Source of the DNA: Larkinella knui
Lineage (GTDB): Bacteria; Bacteroidota; Bacteroidia; Cytophagales; Spirosomataceae
Assembly: GCF_003858645.1 (NCBI RefSeq)
Contig: NZ_RQJP01000005.1
Coordinates: forward strand, 806,001 to 870,000
DNA: 64,000 bases
Reading direction: 5' to 3'
Both the position numbers and the translations under genes were made by a program. Positions within the stretch are counted from its first letter, which is position 1. Each line of letters opens with the position of its first letter. Positions 44,608-53,896 of this stretch are shown in pieces. The notes under the pieces are model-generated. The model was not told where the DNA came from, did not search any database, and saw nothing but the letters and a program-made list of their open reading frames with translations.

Positions 44608-45374
44608 ATGCCGCAACCTATCTGATCCCAAGCCTGGCCATGGAGCGGCTGAAGATCAAAGGAACGTTAGTAGTCTGGCTGGCCGTATTTGCTCCCGTTT
44701 TTGTCGTTATAGTGGCCTTTGTTGCCGGATATGCCGATGGAGAGAAGTTTTATAGAAGTGGGGTCAATCCCTGGATCAATTTCTGCGAACACATTCTGGC
44801 AGGCTGGTCGCTCTTTATTTTTCCGCTTTATGTTTCCTTGCTGTCGGCACTCTATGCGGGCATTGAGCATCAAAACCGAGCCTGGGGCTATGTGTATAGC
44901 CTGCCAGTGCCGAAAAGTAGCATTTATCTAAGTAAGCTATTGGTATTGAGTGTGTTGGTCGCGCTAAGTCACGTTGCTTTAGTTGTTTTTGCCCTGTGCG
45001 CAGGCTCACTTATGGGCATGTTGAAGCCAGCCTACGGTTTTCAGGATTTTACCATGCCTGCTTTCATGCCTGTCGCTTGTATCAATCTATTTGTTTGTGG
45101 ACTGGGCCTAATCGTAATTCAGTTATTCATTAGCTTGTGGTATCCAGGCTTTATCATCCCCGCCGGTTTGGGACTTTTTGCCACCCTGGCTAGCGCCATT
45201 GCCCGAAGCTTTCCAGTGAGTCATTTTTCCCCCTATCTGTGGCCTTTTGTTTTTCTCAACAACACGCTGCAAGTGCATGACTGGAACTACTCTATTTTGA
45301 TGTGGAGCTTTACGGTGTATTTATTGGGAGCAGCGATCAGTCTCTTTATAGTTGGCCGAAGAAGCAACAGGTAA
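44604..45374 (+). CDS. ABC-2 type transporter permease
   Basis: 256 residues with six membrane segments. It resembles the lantibiotic-immunity permeases (MutE/LanE-like, ABC2_membrane_4): large hydrophobic blocks VVWLAVFAPVFVVIVAFVAG, LFIFPLYVSLLSALYAGIEH and a YVYSLPVPKSSIYLSKLLV loop. It overlaps the ATPase gene by 4 nt, so the pair is one translational unit. Probable role is expulsion of membrane-active compounds; the substrate is unknown. Confidence 0.88.
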   Translation: MNAATYLIPSLAMERLKIKGTLVVWLAVFAPVFVVIVAFVAGYADGEKFYRSGVNPWINFCEHILAGWSLFIFPLYVSLLSALYAGIEHQNRAWGYVYSLPVPKSSIYLSKLLVLSVLVALSHVALVVFALCAGSLMGMLKPAYGFQDFTMPAFMPVACINLFVCGLGLIVIQLFISLWYPGFIIPAGLGLFATLASAIARSFPVSHFSPYLWPFVFLNNTLQVHDWNYSILMWSFTVYLLGAAISLFIVGRRSNR

Positions 45375-45575
45375 CGAATTTCTAACGAAAACTTCGTGTC
45401 AGGCCGGATGGGCTAAATAAGAGAAGCTGGTAACAAAAACCTTCCACACCGTTAATCCTATACTTTACCTTTTCGAAAGACTTGTATGACGCAGTCGTTG
45501 CCCACTCATGGACGGCGGCATTAGGTAGGAAGTTACGGAATCCGCTTTTGACGTATGGTGGCAAGGTATTGGCAT

Positions 45576-47330
45576 TTACGATTTACGATCCACCAACACC
45601 GGAGCGCCCTGCAGATCAAGCAAATGATTTACGATACGCTCGGAGGCTGTTTCGCAAAAATCCAGTCCCGAATAATCAGGGTTGTACCCGCCCATATAGG
45701 GAACTGCCATCATGTAAATGCGGGGATTGGCAACCTGATCCGCGCCGACAACCTGGAAAGTATCCGTAATAGCGATTCCCGGTACGTTCAGGTAATAGTC
45801 TCCCCGTGGCCCTTGCTCAATCCGATTACGGCTTTCAGTGCTTTCGATTTTCCCCTGTTGGGCGGACCTGAATCGTAAGCGGGCGGGGCTTATGGATCCG
45901 GTGGCGATCAAACCCTTAAAGGGAAATTCTTCAAAGGATAAATGGGGCTGCCCAATGCAATCGACAAAGGTTTGGTAGTACGTCGCTTGCGGCTGGTTGG
46001 CATCGTCTGTATACTGAATGGTAGCCCCCCCGTTTTTTTCGGGCTTCACTTCACTGTCCGATCCGACAGAAATGATGTGGAGCAGGCCCGCCTGATGCAA
46101 CGCCAGCAATTCCTGGGCAGAGCGCTGGGGAACAAACGCAATAACAATCGAAATCAACGGCATCAGGACCTTCTGGAGTCGCAGCATGTCTTCCGCTGAA
46201 AAGTATTTGGCCGGGTAATTCATGGTATAGCTCAACTCGGCCAGTATCTCCTTCCAGTAAATGGATTCCTGCCGCCTGATGGATTGCTCGGCCTCCCGGT
46301 ATTCAACTTTAAACAGTTCGAAAGCCTCCAGACGTTCGCGCGGGTCCATCATCCTGTCCACAAAGTCTTCCAGATTCATGGCTTTAATCTGCTCATAAAA
46401 ACCGGGGTCCTTTTGTCGTAACGCGTCCTTGAAGTTTTTTTCAAACACATAATCCAGCGGCAGAAACCCTTCATTTCGGGCCCGCTCGGCGGCAATCTCT
46501 TCGCTGGTAAGCAGCGCATCTTGCGACAGAAGTGATTCTTCCAGGTGAAACCGGATTGCTGGCAGAAACCCGCCACGCGAATGGATCACCAACTTAAAAT
46601 GGGGAGAACCGGGGTCGGTCTGAAACGAAAGCGTGCCATCGGGCTGAGCCGTAAAGGCGCCATTGCTGCGGGAGAGCGTCCGAATGGCGTCGATGGCCGT
46701 CAGGGAAGAACCCCGTATGGCCACGGCATGATTCAACGGCAGAACGAGTTTGGCAGGCGGATACGGCGAATCAAAGTAATTCCGGACGGTTCCTTCGTGC
46801 TTTTTAGGCCAGTGGTGGCCGGTGCACAGGATAACCTGATCAAACGCAACAACTCCTATTTTGTCTACCGTCACCAGCACCTTCCGGCGTTCCGGCTGAT
46901 CCGTTATGTCCTTGATGGCGCTGGAAAAATGCACCCGGGTGGTGATCCCCAACCGGTTAGCCTGCTCCAATAACAAATCGAACTGGGCCGCCAGATACTG
47001 GCCAAACAGCAGGCGGGGAACGACCTTGTATTCATTGAATACCCGGGGATCAATGTTGAATCGGTCGAGTGTGGCTTCGGGAAGTGTCTGGACCCAGTCT
47101 TCCAGCGAGCTGACTAAGGCAGGAACTTCCTTCCCGGATACGTTGGTAACATGCTCGTCATTTGCGCCCTCCTGGCTATAGGGCATTCCCGCTCCCAGTT
47201 GACTATTTTTATCGAAAATATCGATTTCCCAATCGCTCTGATTGGCTTCGACCAATCGCTTAAACATGAATAAACCACTGGGTCCTGCTCCCAGAATGGC
47301 AATGCGCTTGATCGCTTTCTCTATGTCCAT
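45576..47330 (-). CDS. FAD/NAD(P)-binding protein (NAD_binding_9 type)
   Basis: 584 residues from the ATG at 47330 (MDIEKAIKRIAILGAGPSGL); the 24 codons upstream lack conservation. The FAD-binding GAGPSGLFMFKRL is followed by DKNSQLGAGMPYS. A second dinucleotide segment has VILCTGHHWPK and VAIRGSSLTAIDAIRTL. Relatives are called FAD-NAD(P)-binding or HI0933-like hydroxyacylglutathione-independent monooxygenase-type proteins and are uncharacterised in Bacteroidota. Cytoplasmic flavoprotein; the substrate is unknown. The 200 bp before it (45375-45575) hold no gene. Confidence 0.82.
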   Translation of the reverse strand: MDIEKAIKRIAILGAGPSGLFMFKRLVEANQSDWEIDIFDKNSQLGAGMPYSQEGANDEHVTNVSGKEVPALVSSLEDWVQTLPEATLDRFNIDPRVFNEYKVVPRLLFGQYLAAQFDLLLEQANRLGITTRVHFSSAIKDITDQPERRKVLVTVDKIGVVAFDQVILCTGHHWPKKHEGTVRNYFDSPYPPAKLVLPLNHAVAIRGSSLTAIDAIRTLSRSNGAFTAQPDGTLSFQTDPGSPHFKLVIHSRGGFLPAIRFHLEESLLSQDALLTSEEIAAERARNEGFLPLDYVFEKNFKDALRQKDPGFYEQIKAMNLEDFVDRMMDPRERLEAFELFKVEYREAEQSIRRQESIYWKEILAELSYTMNYPAKYFSAEDMLRLQKVLMPLISIVIAFVPQRSAQELLALHQAGLLHIISVGSDSEVKPEKNGGATIQYTDDANQPQATYYQTFVDCIGQPHLSFEEFPFKGLIATGSISPARLRFRSAQQGKIESTESRNRIEQGPRGDYYLNVPGIAITDTFQVVGADQVANPRIYMMAVPYMGGYNPDYSGLDFCETASERIVNHLLDLQGAPVLVDRKS

Positions 47331-47972
47331 TGAATGCCTAAAAGTATAAAAAACCGCCCGGCAACGGATGGTATTATCTTCTTTTGAAAGGTTTCTAACC
47401 AAATGATATGCATCTAAACTGTGGGTGGAATTGAAGTGTTTTGGATTGGCGTATGAATAGACTATTAAAAATTGGTACGACTGCCAAACCGGCCAACGGT
47501 ATTTTTGACGGGATCAATTTGAACGGGAGATCCCAAAAAAGTATCCCTTTTTTGAACCTGCGCTTAATCCGGAGAGGGAACGCCGATTCGATCAGGAATT
47601 GATCCTTTCTGAGACGATCCTTTCCAATTCATAAAGATAGGGCGCATTGGGGGGCAGAATCTCCATTCAAAAAATGGGTGATACTCATTGCTTTACCGAT
47701 CAATAAAAAGGCGTGATTTCAGCTACCCCACGCGGAGCGGTATTCCTGGCCGAAACGATCAGAGCTTCGAAGTAAAAGGTGGTGAATGCTTCTTGTGGAC
47801 GGGCTGGCGCGCGGAGTAAACGCACATTTTGTGAAAAGAAACCAAAAATATCCAAACAATTACCCCCGCAACCCGGGTTTAATGCGGAAGTGGATACTGC
47901 TTATGGCTGCGCCTGTTTTAATCGACCTTTTCCAGTTACTATCCAGCAGCCGATTGCCTTTTTCCCTTTACC
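47331..47972. other. Intergenic 642 bp with one copy of a dispersed repeat
   Basis: No convincing gene. The small frames around 47779-48006 overlap the start of the next gene and look non-coding. It contains repeat copy 1 (47578-47690). Confidence 0.6.
47578..47690 (+). repeat. Dispersed intergenic repeat, copy 1
   Basis: It shares with the copies at 49447, 60803 and 61821 a leading GA-TCAG-AATTGAT segment, a CTTTCTGA core, a G-run ~44 nt after the core start, and an AAAATGG-like tail at matching spacing. It is ~280 bp before the GAF kinase gene. Confidence 0.55.
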
Positions 47973-49307
47973 ATGCGTACGCCATCCCCCGAAAGTGATC
48001 GTCTGAAGACCTTGAACGAGTATGATATTCTCGATTCGCTACCGGAACCGGACTACGATGATATCACCAGTCTGGCCGCCCAAATCTGTCAGACCTCGAT
48101 TTCGCTTATAAGTTTCATCGATGACAAACGGCAATGGTTCAAGTCTTGTCATGGCTTAAATGTGCGGGAAACACCCCGCGAATTTGCCTTTTGCACGCAT
48201 GCCATCCTTGAACCCGATCAGACCCTGATTGTCACCGATTCGCGGGAAGATCCGCGTTTTGCGGGGAACCCCCTTGTGGTGGGCGATCCCTACGTCATTT
48301 TTTACGCGGGGATACCTCTGGTGGATGCCGATGGGTTTGCTCTCGGTTCCTTGTGTGTTATCGATCAAGTGCCCAGGCAGTTAAGTCCGACCCAGCTGAC
48401 CGCTTTACAAACCTTGGCCCGACAGGTCGTCAACCTGCTGGCGTTGAGAAAAGCCCACAAAATGGCCCAACAAAGCCGGGAAAGGTACCGGGCGCTGGTT
48501 AACGAGTTAGAGCAGCAAGTCGAGGAACGGACCCGGGAACTGGTTGCTTCGAATACCGAGTTGACCAAAGCCAATCAACGGCTTCTGCGATCGAACGAAA
48601 ACCTTCAGCAGTTTGCTTACGTAGCTTCCCATGATCTGCAGGAGCCCCTGCGAAAGATACAATCCTTTAGTTCCCTGCTCCACGCTCACTATGCATCAGT
48701 CCTGGATGAGCCGGGCCAGGATATACTCCAGCGAATGGTGGCGGCTGGTACCCGCATGTCTACGCTGATTCGGGACCTGCTCAGTTACTCGCGCTTATCG
48801 ACGCGGGCTGACGCCCCTCAGGCTGTTTCACTAACGACCGTGGTCAACACCGTCATTAATGATTTGGAAGTTAGCATCGCGGAGCTTAAGGCTCAGATTC
48901 ATCTCGATCCCTTGCCGGCGGTCTTGGGAGATGCACTCCAACTCGGCCAGCTTTTTCAGAATCTGCTTAGCAATGCCCTTAAATTTCACCGGCCAGACGT
49001 GCCGCCGGTGATTCAGGTAAGAGCCCATTGGATAGCTGCCGATAACCTGCCGACCCCGGTCAGGGTAGAAAGTGGAGCGATTGCGTATCACCGGATTGAC
49101 GTAGTGGATAATGGTATTGGCTTCGACCAGAAATATGCGGAACGCATTTTCCAGGTCTTCCAGCGGCTCCATGGGCGCAGTGAGTTTGCCGGGACGGGGA
49201 TTGGCCTGGCCATCTGTGAAAAAGTAGCGATCAACCACGGCGGTGCTATTGAGGCTACCAGTCAAGTGGGTCAGGGAGCGCGGTTTAGTATTTACCTACC
49301 GGTGTAA
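47973..49307 (+). CDS. GAF-domain sensor histidine kinase
   Basis: 444 residues, soluble. The N-terminal GAF domain (~1-165) begins [26 protein letters not shown], a form common to cytosolic bacterial kinases. A coiled coil follows (~170-215), then HisKA with H220 in [16 protein letters not shown]. The ATPase domain has [32 protein letters not shown] and [13 protein letters not shown]. It lacks a membrane helix. The adjoining LytTR regulator at 49814 is on the same strand 507 bp downstream, so cognate pairing is possible but not shown. Confidence 0.93.
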   Translation: MRTPSPESDRLKTLNEYDILDSLPEPDYDDITSLAAQICQTSISLISFIDDKRQWFKSCHGLNVRETPREFAFCTHAILEPDQTLIVTDSREDPRFAGNPLVVGDPYVIFYAGIPLVDADGFALGSLCVIDQVPRQLSPTQLTALQTLARQVVNLLALRKAHKMAQQSRERYRALVNELEQQVEERTRELVASNTELTKANQRLLRSNENLQQFAYVASHDLQEPLRKIQSFSSLLHAHYASVLDEPGQDILQRMVAAGTRMSTLIRDLLSYSRLSTRADAPQAVSLTTVVNTVINDLEVSIAELKAQIHLDPLPAVLGDALQLGQLFQNLLSNALKFHRPDVPPVIQVRAHWIAADNLPTPVRVESGAIAYHRIDVVDNGIGFDQKYAERIFQVFQRLHGRSEFAGTGIGLAICEKVAINHGGAIEATSQVGQGARFSIYLPV

Positions 49308-49390
49308 CATGATTTAGGTTGTTTACTACGCAAGGAATGAAACAGTTGCCAATGAGTGAGAAATACTGACGTTTTTCATATAATTGGAAT

Positions 49391-49410
49391 CGCAGTGGTG
49401 CACCACTGCG
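49391..49410. promoter_or_regulatory. Perfect 20-bp palindrome
   Basis: CGCAGTGGTG followed directly by its exact complement, no spacer. GC-rich in an AT-rich spacer. It may be a dimeric-regulator operator or the stem of a terminator for the GAF kinase gene ending 84 bp upstream. Confidence 0.6.
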
Positions 49411-49446
49411 ACCGCGATGGCGTACCCTGCAGATGCCAGGGAATAG

Positions 49447-49556
49447 GAAGCGGACTTGATCAGCAATTGATACCTTTCTGAACCAATCATTTCATACCGA
49501 GAAAAGAGGGCTTTTTGGGGTCAACATGTCAGTTTAGAAAATGGCGGTCAATCAAC
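49447..49556 (+). repeat. Dispersed intergenic repeat, copy 2
   Basis: Best-preserved form: AGCGGACTTGATCAGCAATTGATACC, core CTTTCTGAACC, then GGGTCAACATGTCAGTT and AGAAAATGG. Its nearest relatives by eye are copy 1 in the leading part and copy 3 in the GGGTCAA part. Confidence 0.6.
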
Positions 49557-49813
49557 ACTTCTGCCGACTGCATTTACGTCTCATCTATGAGTTTTTTGTG
49601 AACGTGAGGATAAACCAGGCTGGCTTTTGGTCTTTCCAAATATTAAAAATTGGACTTACCTTCGTAACGGATTTACCGCATCGACCGGCAGAGCCAAATG
49701 GGTAAATACCCTTTGCCCATCTGGCCGAAGATACGCTTCACCGGGCTCTGCCAAACTGGCTGAACCTTTCTGTTAACACGTAATCGTTTTTTGACAAATG
49801 ACAATCAAATAGC

Positions 49814-50551
49814 ATGGACATCGCCGTGAAGTTGCTCATTGTGGAAGACGAAATGATTATTGCCGCCGACATCGCCCTGCAACTCAGCAAACTCGGTTAT
49901 GAGGTGAGCGGGATTGTCCCCCGGGGCGAAGAAGCCATCCGGCACGTGGAAACCAACCGACCTGACCTGATTCTGCTCGACATTAGCCTTAAAGGCTCGA
50001 TCGACGGTATCGACACGGCCCATGCGATCCTCCAGAGGTGGACCGTCCCGATTATTTACATCACCGCCAATACCGATGAAGCCACCTTTGCCCGGGCCAA
50101 AAAAACCCGACCCTACGCCTACATTTCCAAGCCAATCCGGGCCATTGAATTACAACGGGTGATCGAACTGACCATCAGCCGCCTGGCTGACGAGCCTCCC
50201 TTCGCTGCCGACCCTGTCCCCGACGCACCTTTTGTCCTCAGTGACCGGATTTTTGTGCGCCACCGCGAAAAGATCATCAAGATTTTCATCGCTGATATTC
50301 TCTACGTGGAAGCCGACCGCAACTACTGCAACCTCTGTACGGCGGACAAAGAATACCTGCTGACAACGACCTTGAAGCAGATGGAATACAAACTTCCGGT
50401 CAACTATTTTGTGCGGGTGCATCGATCCTATCTGGTGAATCTGGCACAGGTCGATGAAGTAGGCGAAGGGCATATCGGGATCAAGGGTAAAACGATTCCC
50501 CTCAGCCACAACCTGCGCGAGGCATTTCTGAAACGAATCCAGACCATTTGA
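49814..50551 (+). CDS. LytTR-family response regulator
   Basis: 245 residues. Receiver with LIVEDE acidic pocket and phospho-Asp in LILLDISLKGSIDGIDTA, a receiver form usual for HisKA_2-type kinases. Signalling Lys in YAYISKPIR. LytTR domain with IFVRHREKIIKIFIADILYVEADRNYC and FVRVHRSYLVNL. Its likely kinase may be the propeller HisKA_2 kinase at 57377 rather than the GAF kinase before it, because this receiver subtype is normally matched with HisKA_2. Confidence 0.93.
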   Translation: MDIAVKLLIVEDEMIIAADIALQLSKLGYEVSGIVPRGEEAIRHVETNRPDLILLDISLKGSIDGIDTAHAILQRWTVPIIYITANTDEATFARAKKTRPYAYISKPIRAIELQRVIELTISRLADEPPFAADPVPDAPFVLSDRIFVRHREKIIKIFIADILYVEADRNYCNLCTADKEYLLTTTLKQMEYKLPVNYFVRVHRSYLVNLAQVDEVGEGHIGIKGKTIPLSHNLREAFLKRIQTI

Positions 50552-50978
50552 TCCTCATTATCAACAGCTTGATTAATCCTTTTTCAGTTTGTTTGTGCCT
50601 CTGGTAAGTAATTCCCGTCTTTCGGACAGTAAACCGGTGTGTTCGTCCTTGAGCACTTGGCTTGAGAATATGTTGGCGGTAGTTTAGATCCGTTGTCGGC
50701 CCCATCGCGTTGTCGAGTCGATTGGGCCAACCATTTCTAATCCGCCCCAAAGCGTTCTCAACCATGTGTCTCCATTTTACTGCCGTCCCTTCTCAGGTGT
50801 TTTTTTGCTTCCTGCGTATCCTGCCAGCCGCCATCTACCGTGGCTACGATTACCGCTTATACGAACCACAACATCAGGGTAAGTTATACGCGCGGTTCAA
50901 AACGGAAACGCTGCATCAGGCCGTGTAGAAGGCTGGCTTAGAAATTCACCCAATCAACTCACATAACCATACTCACCC
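50552..50978. other. Intergenic 427 bp
   Basis: No recognised gene. A short frame ending at 50928 has a protein-like tail (YRGYDYRLYEPQHQGKLYAR) but is not recognised and lacks a convincing start; it could be a decayed gene end. Confidence 0.4.
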
Positions 50979-52088
50979 ATGAAAACCAGTAACCCATTTT
51001 TCGTCATAGCCCGGCTGTTGACTCTGCTGCTCCTGCCGGCCTTCGCAGCCACCACCCTCGCTCAGGGCCTCGATCCCGAAGCGGTTGCTTTTGTTAAAAC
51101 CTACCAGACCGCCTACAACAAAGGCGACCGGCCCACGCTGATGACCCTTTTTGCCGACAATGTGGGCTGGGTAAACCCCGATGGCAGTGTAACGCCCGGT
51201 TCTAAAGCCGATGTTGAAGCCGACTATGTACGCGATTTCGGCGAAACGGCCGGGTCGTATATGGACTTCACGGTGGTCAGCACCGAGGCCCAACCCGATG
51301 GCAAGGTGAAAATCGGCACGACCGTCAGCGGTTATGATTTTGTGCGAAAAACCGGCGCGAAACTCAACCCCACGGCGGGCACCTACGAAATGCTGATCGG
51401 CAAGGTCGGTGGGCAGTGGAAGATTTCGCAGGTGAAATGGGCCATGAACCAGGTTGCGCTTGAACTCCGCAACTTGACGAAGCAATTTCAGGATGCCTAC
51501 AACCGCGAGGACATAGCCACCCTGAAAACGCTGCACACCAACGATGTAGTCCGAACACATAGCGACGGTACGAAGCAAACCGGTATAGGTCAGGTGGCGG
51601 AGTTGCTTGCCAAAAATTTCGCCGACGCTGACGTGAACAGTGCCATTCTGATGACGGACGTAAGGCCGCAGTTTGATGGCAGTGCCATCTTTACCGGCAC
51701 CTTTCACCAGAACGGACGGGCGGTGAACGGAAAGCGGGTCACGGTCGATGGGGCCTATACCAACACAGCGGTTAAAGAAAACGGAGCCTGGAAAATCAGC
51801 CGGATCGTGGTTTCGCCGATTACCAAAGCGATGGTCTATCACAAAGTGGCCGACTATGCCGCCTGGAAAAAAGGCTTCGACCGGTTTTATAACGAACGAA
51901 TGCTGGCGGGCGAACTAAGTGCCGAAGTCAGTACGCTGGCCGACGACCCCAACACGGTTTGTATCATCAGCGAGTGGGCCTCGCCCGACGCACCGAAGGC
52001 TTTTTTTGCCCGCCCGGATTTGGCGGAAACGATGCGGAAAGACGGTGTCATTGGTAAGCCTACCATGCTGATTATGAGTAAGAAATAA
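50979..52088 (+). CDS. Exported protein with two NTF2-like domains and a C-terminal ferredoxin-like domain
   Basis: 369 residues with a cleavable signal (MKTSNPFFVIARLLTLLLLPAFAATTLAQ). Two SnoaL/NTF2-like cone folds follow: ~32-145 (FVKTYQTAYNKGDRPTLMTLFADNVGWVNPDG) and ~150-270 (LTKQFQDAYNREDIATLKTLHTNDVVRTHSDG). A ~95-residue alpha/beta barrel-like end (VYHKVADYAAWKKGFD, EWASPDAPKAFFARPDL) resembles DUF3764/ABM folds. Catalytic residues are not evident. It heads a co-directional series of small exported NTF2-like proteins, which suggests an envelope function for the series. Unknown role. Confidence 0.78.
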   Translation: MKTSNPFFVIARLLTLLLLPAFAATTLAQGLDPEAVAFVKTYQTAYNKGDRPTLMTLFADNVGWVNPDGSVTPGSKADVEADYVRDFGETAGSYMDFTVVSTEAQPDGKVKIGTTVSGYDFVRKTGAKLNPTAGTYEMLIGKVGGQWKISQVKWAMNQVALELRNLTKQFQDAYNREDIATLKTLHTNDVVRTHSDGTKQTGIGQVAELLAKNFADADVNSAILMTDVRPQFDGSAIFTGTFHQNGRAVNGKRVTVDGAYTNTAVKENGAWKISRIVVSPITKAMVYHKVADYAAWKKGFDRFYNERMLAGELSAEVSTLADDPNTVCIISEWASPDAPKAFFARPDLAETMRKDGVIGKPTMLIMSKK

Positions 52089-52110
52089 CCGACTCTATCC
52101 CCACCACATT

Positions 52111-52140
52111 CGCCCGGTATGCAGTGTCGCATACCGGGCG
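52111..52140 (+). terminator. Perfect 12-bp stem, 6-nt loop hairpin
   Basis: Arms 52111-52122 and 52129-52140 (CGCCCGGTATGC and complement). It lies 22 nt after the 50979 gene and 19 nt before the next start; no T-run follows, so it may stabilise the upstream mRNA or be a weak terminator. Confidence 0.6.
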
Positions 52141-52159
52141 AAACAAACAAACCAAGTCA

Positions 52160-52654
52160 ATGAAAACCAAACCCGCTTCCCCCGTTCTGCCCCTTTTTGC
52201 TTCCTTGCTTCTTTTTGCCGCCGGTTGTAGTTCACCCGCCAAGGAAAGTGCCGTGACGGTCGATAACGCCACACTCAAAAAAGAAATCGAAGCCTCCAAT
52301 ATTGAGTTCGCGGGATTCATCGCCAAAGGCGACTCGGTGGGTATGGCCAATTTTTATGCCGAAGACGCGAAACTGATGTTCTCGAACGCACCAGCCATCG
52401 TGGGCCGCAAAAATATTCAGACGGCCATACACAACGTCCTCAGTTTTGGAATAGCCAAAGCTGAGTTTACTACTATCGACGTATGGGGAACCGGCGATTT
52501 CGTGTCGGAGGAAGGCCAGGCAAGCCTGTTCGATAAAGCCGGTACGCAGGTGATCAAGGACAAATACATCGTCCTCTGGAAAAAGGAAGCTGGTAAATGG
52601 AGGCCCTTCCGCGACATAACTAACTCCGATCTACCCCTGCCTGCTGCTAAGTAG
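52160..52654 (+). CDS. NTF2-like (DUF4440/SnoaL) lipoprotein
   Basis: 164 residues from the ATG at 52160 (MKTKPASPVLPLFASLLLF). Lipobox FAAGC with Cys near residue 23. The mature part is a single DUF4440-like cone fold: NIEFAGFIAKGDSVGMANFYAEDAKLMFSN, then a KDKYIVLWKKEAGKWRPFRDI strand pair. Such proteins in Bacteroidota are usually surface or periplasmic and lack known activity. Its leader is nearly shared with four neighbours at 52693, 53293, 56171 and 56809. Confidence 0.82.
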   Translation: MKTKPASPVLPLFASLLLFAAGCSSPAKESAVTVDNATLKKEIEASNIEFAGFIAKGDSVGMANFYAEDAKLMFSNAPAIVGRKNIQTAIHNVLSFGIAKAEFTTIDVWGTGDFVSEEGQASLFDKAGTQVIKDKYIVLWKKEAGKWRPFRDITNSDLPLPAAK

Positions 52655-52692
52655 GTCAATACATTCAATCAATCCTTTTTAACAATATTCCA

Positions 52693-53232
52693 TTGAAAAC
52701 TAATCAAGTACCCCAGATGCTGGCCGTTGTTATCGCCCTGTTCCTGTTTGCCGCCAGTTGCAATACACCCGCCAAGGAAACGGACACAAAAACAACCGAC
52801 GTGTCGGCCGTGACAACCGAACAAAAGCAGGTGATTGAACAGGAAATTTCTGGCCTTATCAAAGAATTCTTCCAACAGGTCGAAAAACTGGACATTGAAA
52901 CGTGCATGACGTACTTTGAAAATACGCCTGATTTTCAGGCCGTCAATCCCGATGGCACCCTGGGCGACTACGACGCGCTAAAAAAATTGAACGCAGACGG
53001 GTTTAGCCAGATGAAGACGTTGAGCGTCGTGCCAACGAAGGAAGTGATTCGGGTTTTGACGGACTCGCTGGTGCTTTATACGTTCTCGATGGAACAGGAT
53101 GCAACGCTCAAAACCGGCCAGAAAATAAAGTACGAACACGTAGCGGGAACGATGCTCTTCTCCAAAATCAATGGCGCGTGGAAAGCGACGTTTTACCACG
53201 AGTCTGCAGCGGCACCGGTAGCCGTCAAGTAG
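52693..53232 (+). CDS. NTF2-like lipoprotein, TTG start
   Basis: 179 residues. The start is TTG at 52693; the encoded leader (MKTNQVPQMLAVVIALFLF, lipobox FAASC, then NTPAKE) aligns codon for codon with those of its neighbours, supporting it. Mature part: coiled or linker region, then a cone fold with IKEFFQQVEKLDIETCMTYFENTPDFQAVNPDGTLGDYDALKK. Role unknown. Confidence 0.8.
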   Translation: MKTNQVPQMLAVVIALFLFAASCNTPAKETDTKTTDVSAVTTEQKQVIEQEISGLIKEFFQQVEKLDIETCMTYFENTPDFQAVNPDGTLGDYDALKKLNADGFSQMKTLSVVPTKEVIRVLTDSLVLYTFSMEQDATLKTGQKIKYEHVAGTMLFSKINGAWKATFYHESAAAPVAVK

Positions 53233-53292
53233 TAAAGACTGAGCGCATATAAAACCAATAACCTCGCAGCTTTTTCTCTAGTAGATAGACCC

Positions 53293-53787
53293 ATGAAAAT
53301 CAACCAATTTATTCCTGTTTTTGCCGTCCTGATCCTGTTTACCGTCGGTTGCAATACCGCTCCCCAAAAAGCAGATGAGAAACCAGCGACTCAATCCGAT
53401 GCGCCGGAGTACTTCCTGTTGCGGCCCGAAGTCGAAAAAGCGTATGGCTATTCCCATGCCGTTCGGATTGGCAATGAACTGAAAATATCGGGTGCGGTCA
53501 GTATGGACGAGAAAGGAAACCTGACGGCTAAAGGTGATTTGGGCCAACAAATGAAAAACTGCTACGCCGATCTGGACAAAATTCTGAAGCACTATGGCTA
53601 CACCTGGGACGACGTTGTGGTGGAGAATATTCTGACCACGAACATGCCCGAATTTGTGAACCAGTCGGCTTACCGAAATACGATCTACAAGAAGCAGTTT
53701 CCGACCGGGTCGTGGTTTGGCGTGAAGGAACTAGCCTTGCCCGGCCAGTTGATTGAGATTGAGTTAGAAGCCTATAAAGTGCGCTAA
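53293..53787 (+). CDS. RidA-family protein with lipoprotein leader
   Basis: 164 residues. Leader of the same type as the NTF2-like neighbours (MKINQFIPVFAVLILFTVGC). The mature domain is YjgF/RidA (YSHAVRIGNELKISGAVSMDEKGNLTAKGDLGQQMKNCYADLDKIL). Cytosolic RidA hydrolyses reactive enamines with a conserved Arg; here the equivalent PARxx segment reads PTGSWFGVKEL, so Arg is missing. It is therefore probably not an imine deaminase, and it is exported. The trimer fold could still bind a small ligand. Confidence 0.85.
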   Translation: MKINQFIPVFAVLILFTVGCNTAPQKADEKPATQSDAPEYFLLRPEVEKAYGYSHAVRIGNELKISGAVSMDEKGNLTAKGDLGQQMKNCYADLDKILKHYGYTWDDVVVENILTTNMPEFVNQSAYRNTIYKKQFPTGSWFGVKELALPGQLIEIELEAYKVR

Positions 53788-53896
53788 TTCAGTTAAGCGG
53801 ATTCGATGATGAGCCTCATCGTTTTTTACAGATTCCTGCCTGAAGCTATCCAAAACCTTTCAGAACACCTAGACGAGTGTTAGCCGCTATACCGAA

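Larger units (their letters stand above)
49308..49813. other. Intergenic 506 bp with palindrome and repeat copy 2
   Basis: No gene visible. Holds a perfect 20-bp palindrome (49391-49410), repeat copy 2 (49447-49556) and presumably the promoter of the LytTR regulator; a TACCTTCG near 49660 loosely resembles the -7 element. Confidence 0.6.

Noticed and set aside
47779-48006. Small frames before the GAF kinase
   Set aside because: They run into the kinase start in other frames and have no recognisable content.
50502-50928. Transposase remnant in the spacer after the LytTR regulator
   Set aside because: Short frames on both strands show no transposase motif and no terminal repeats were found.
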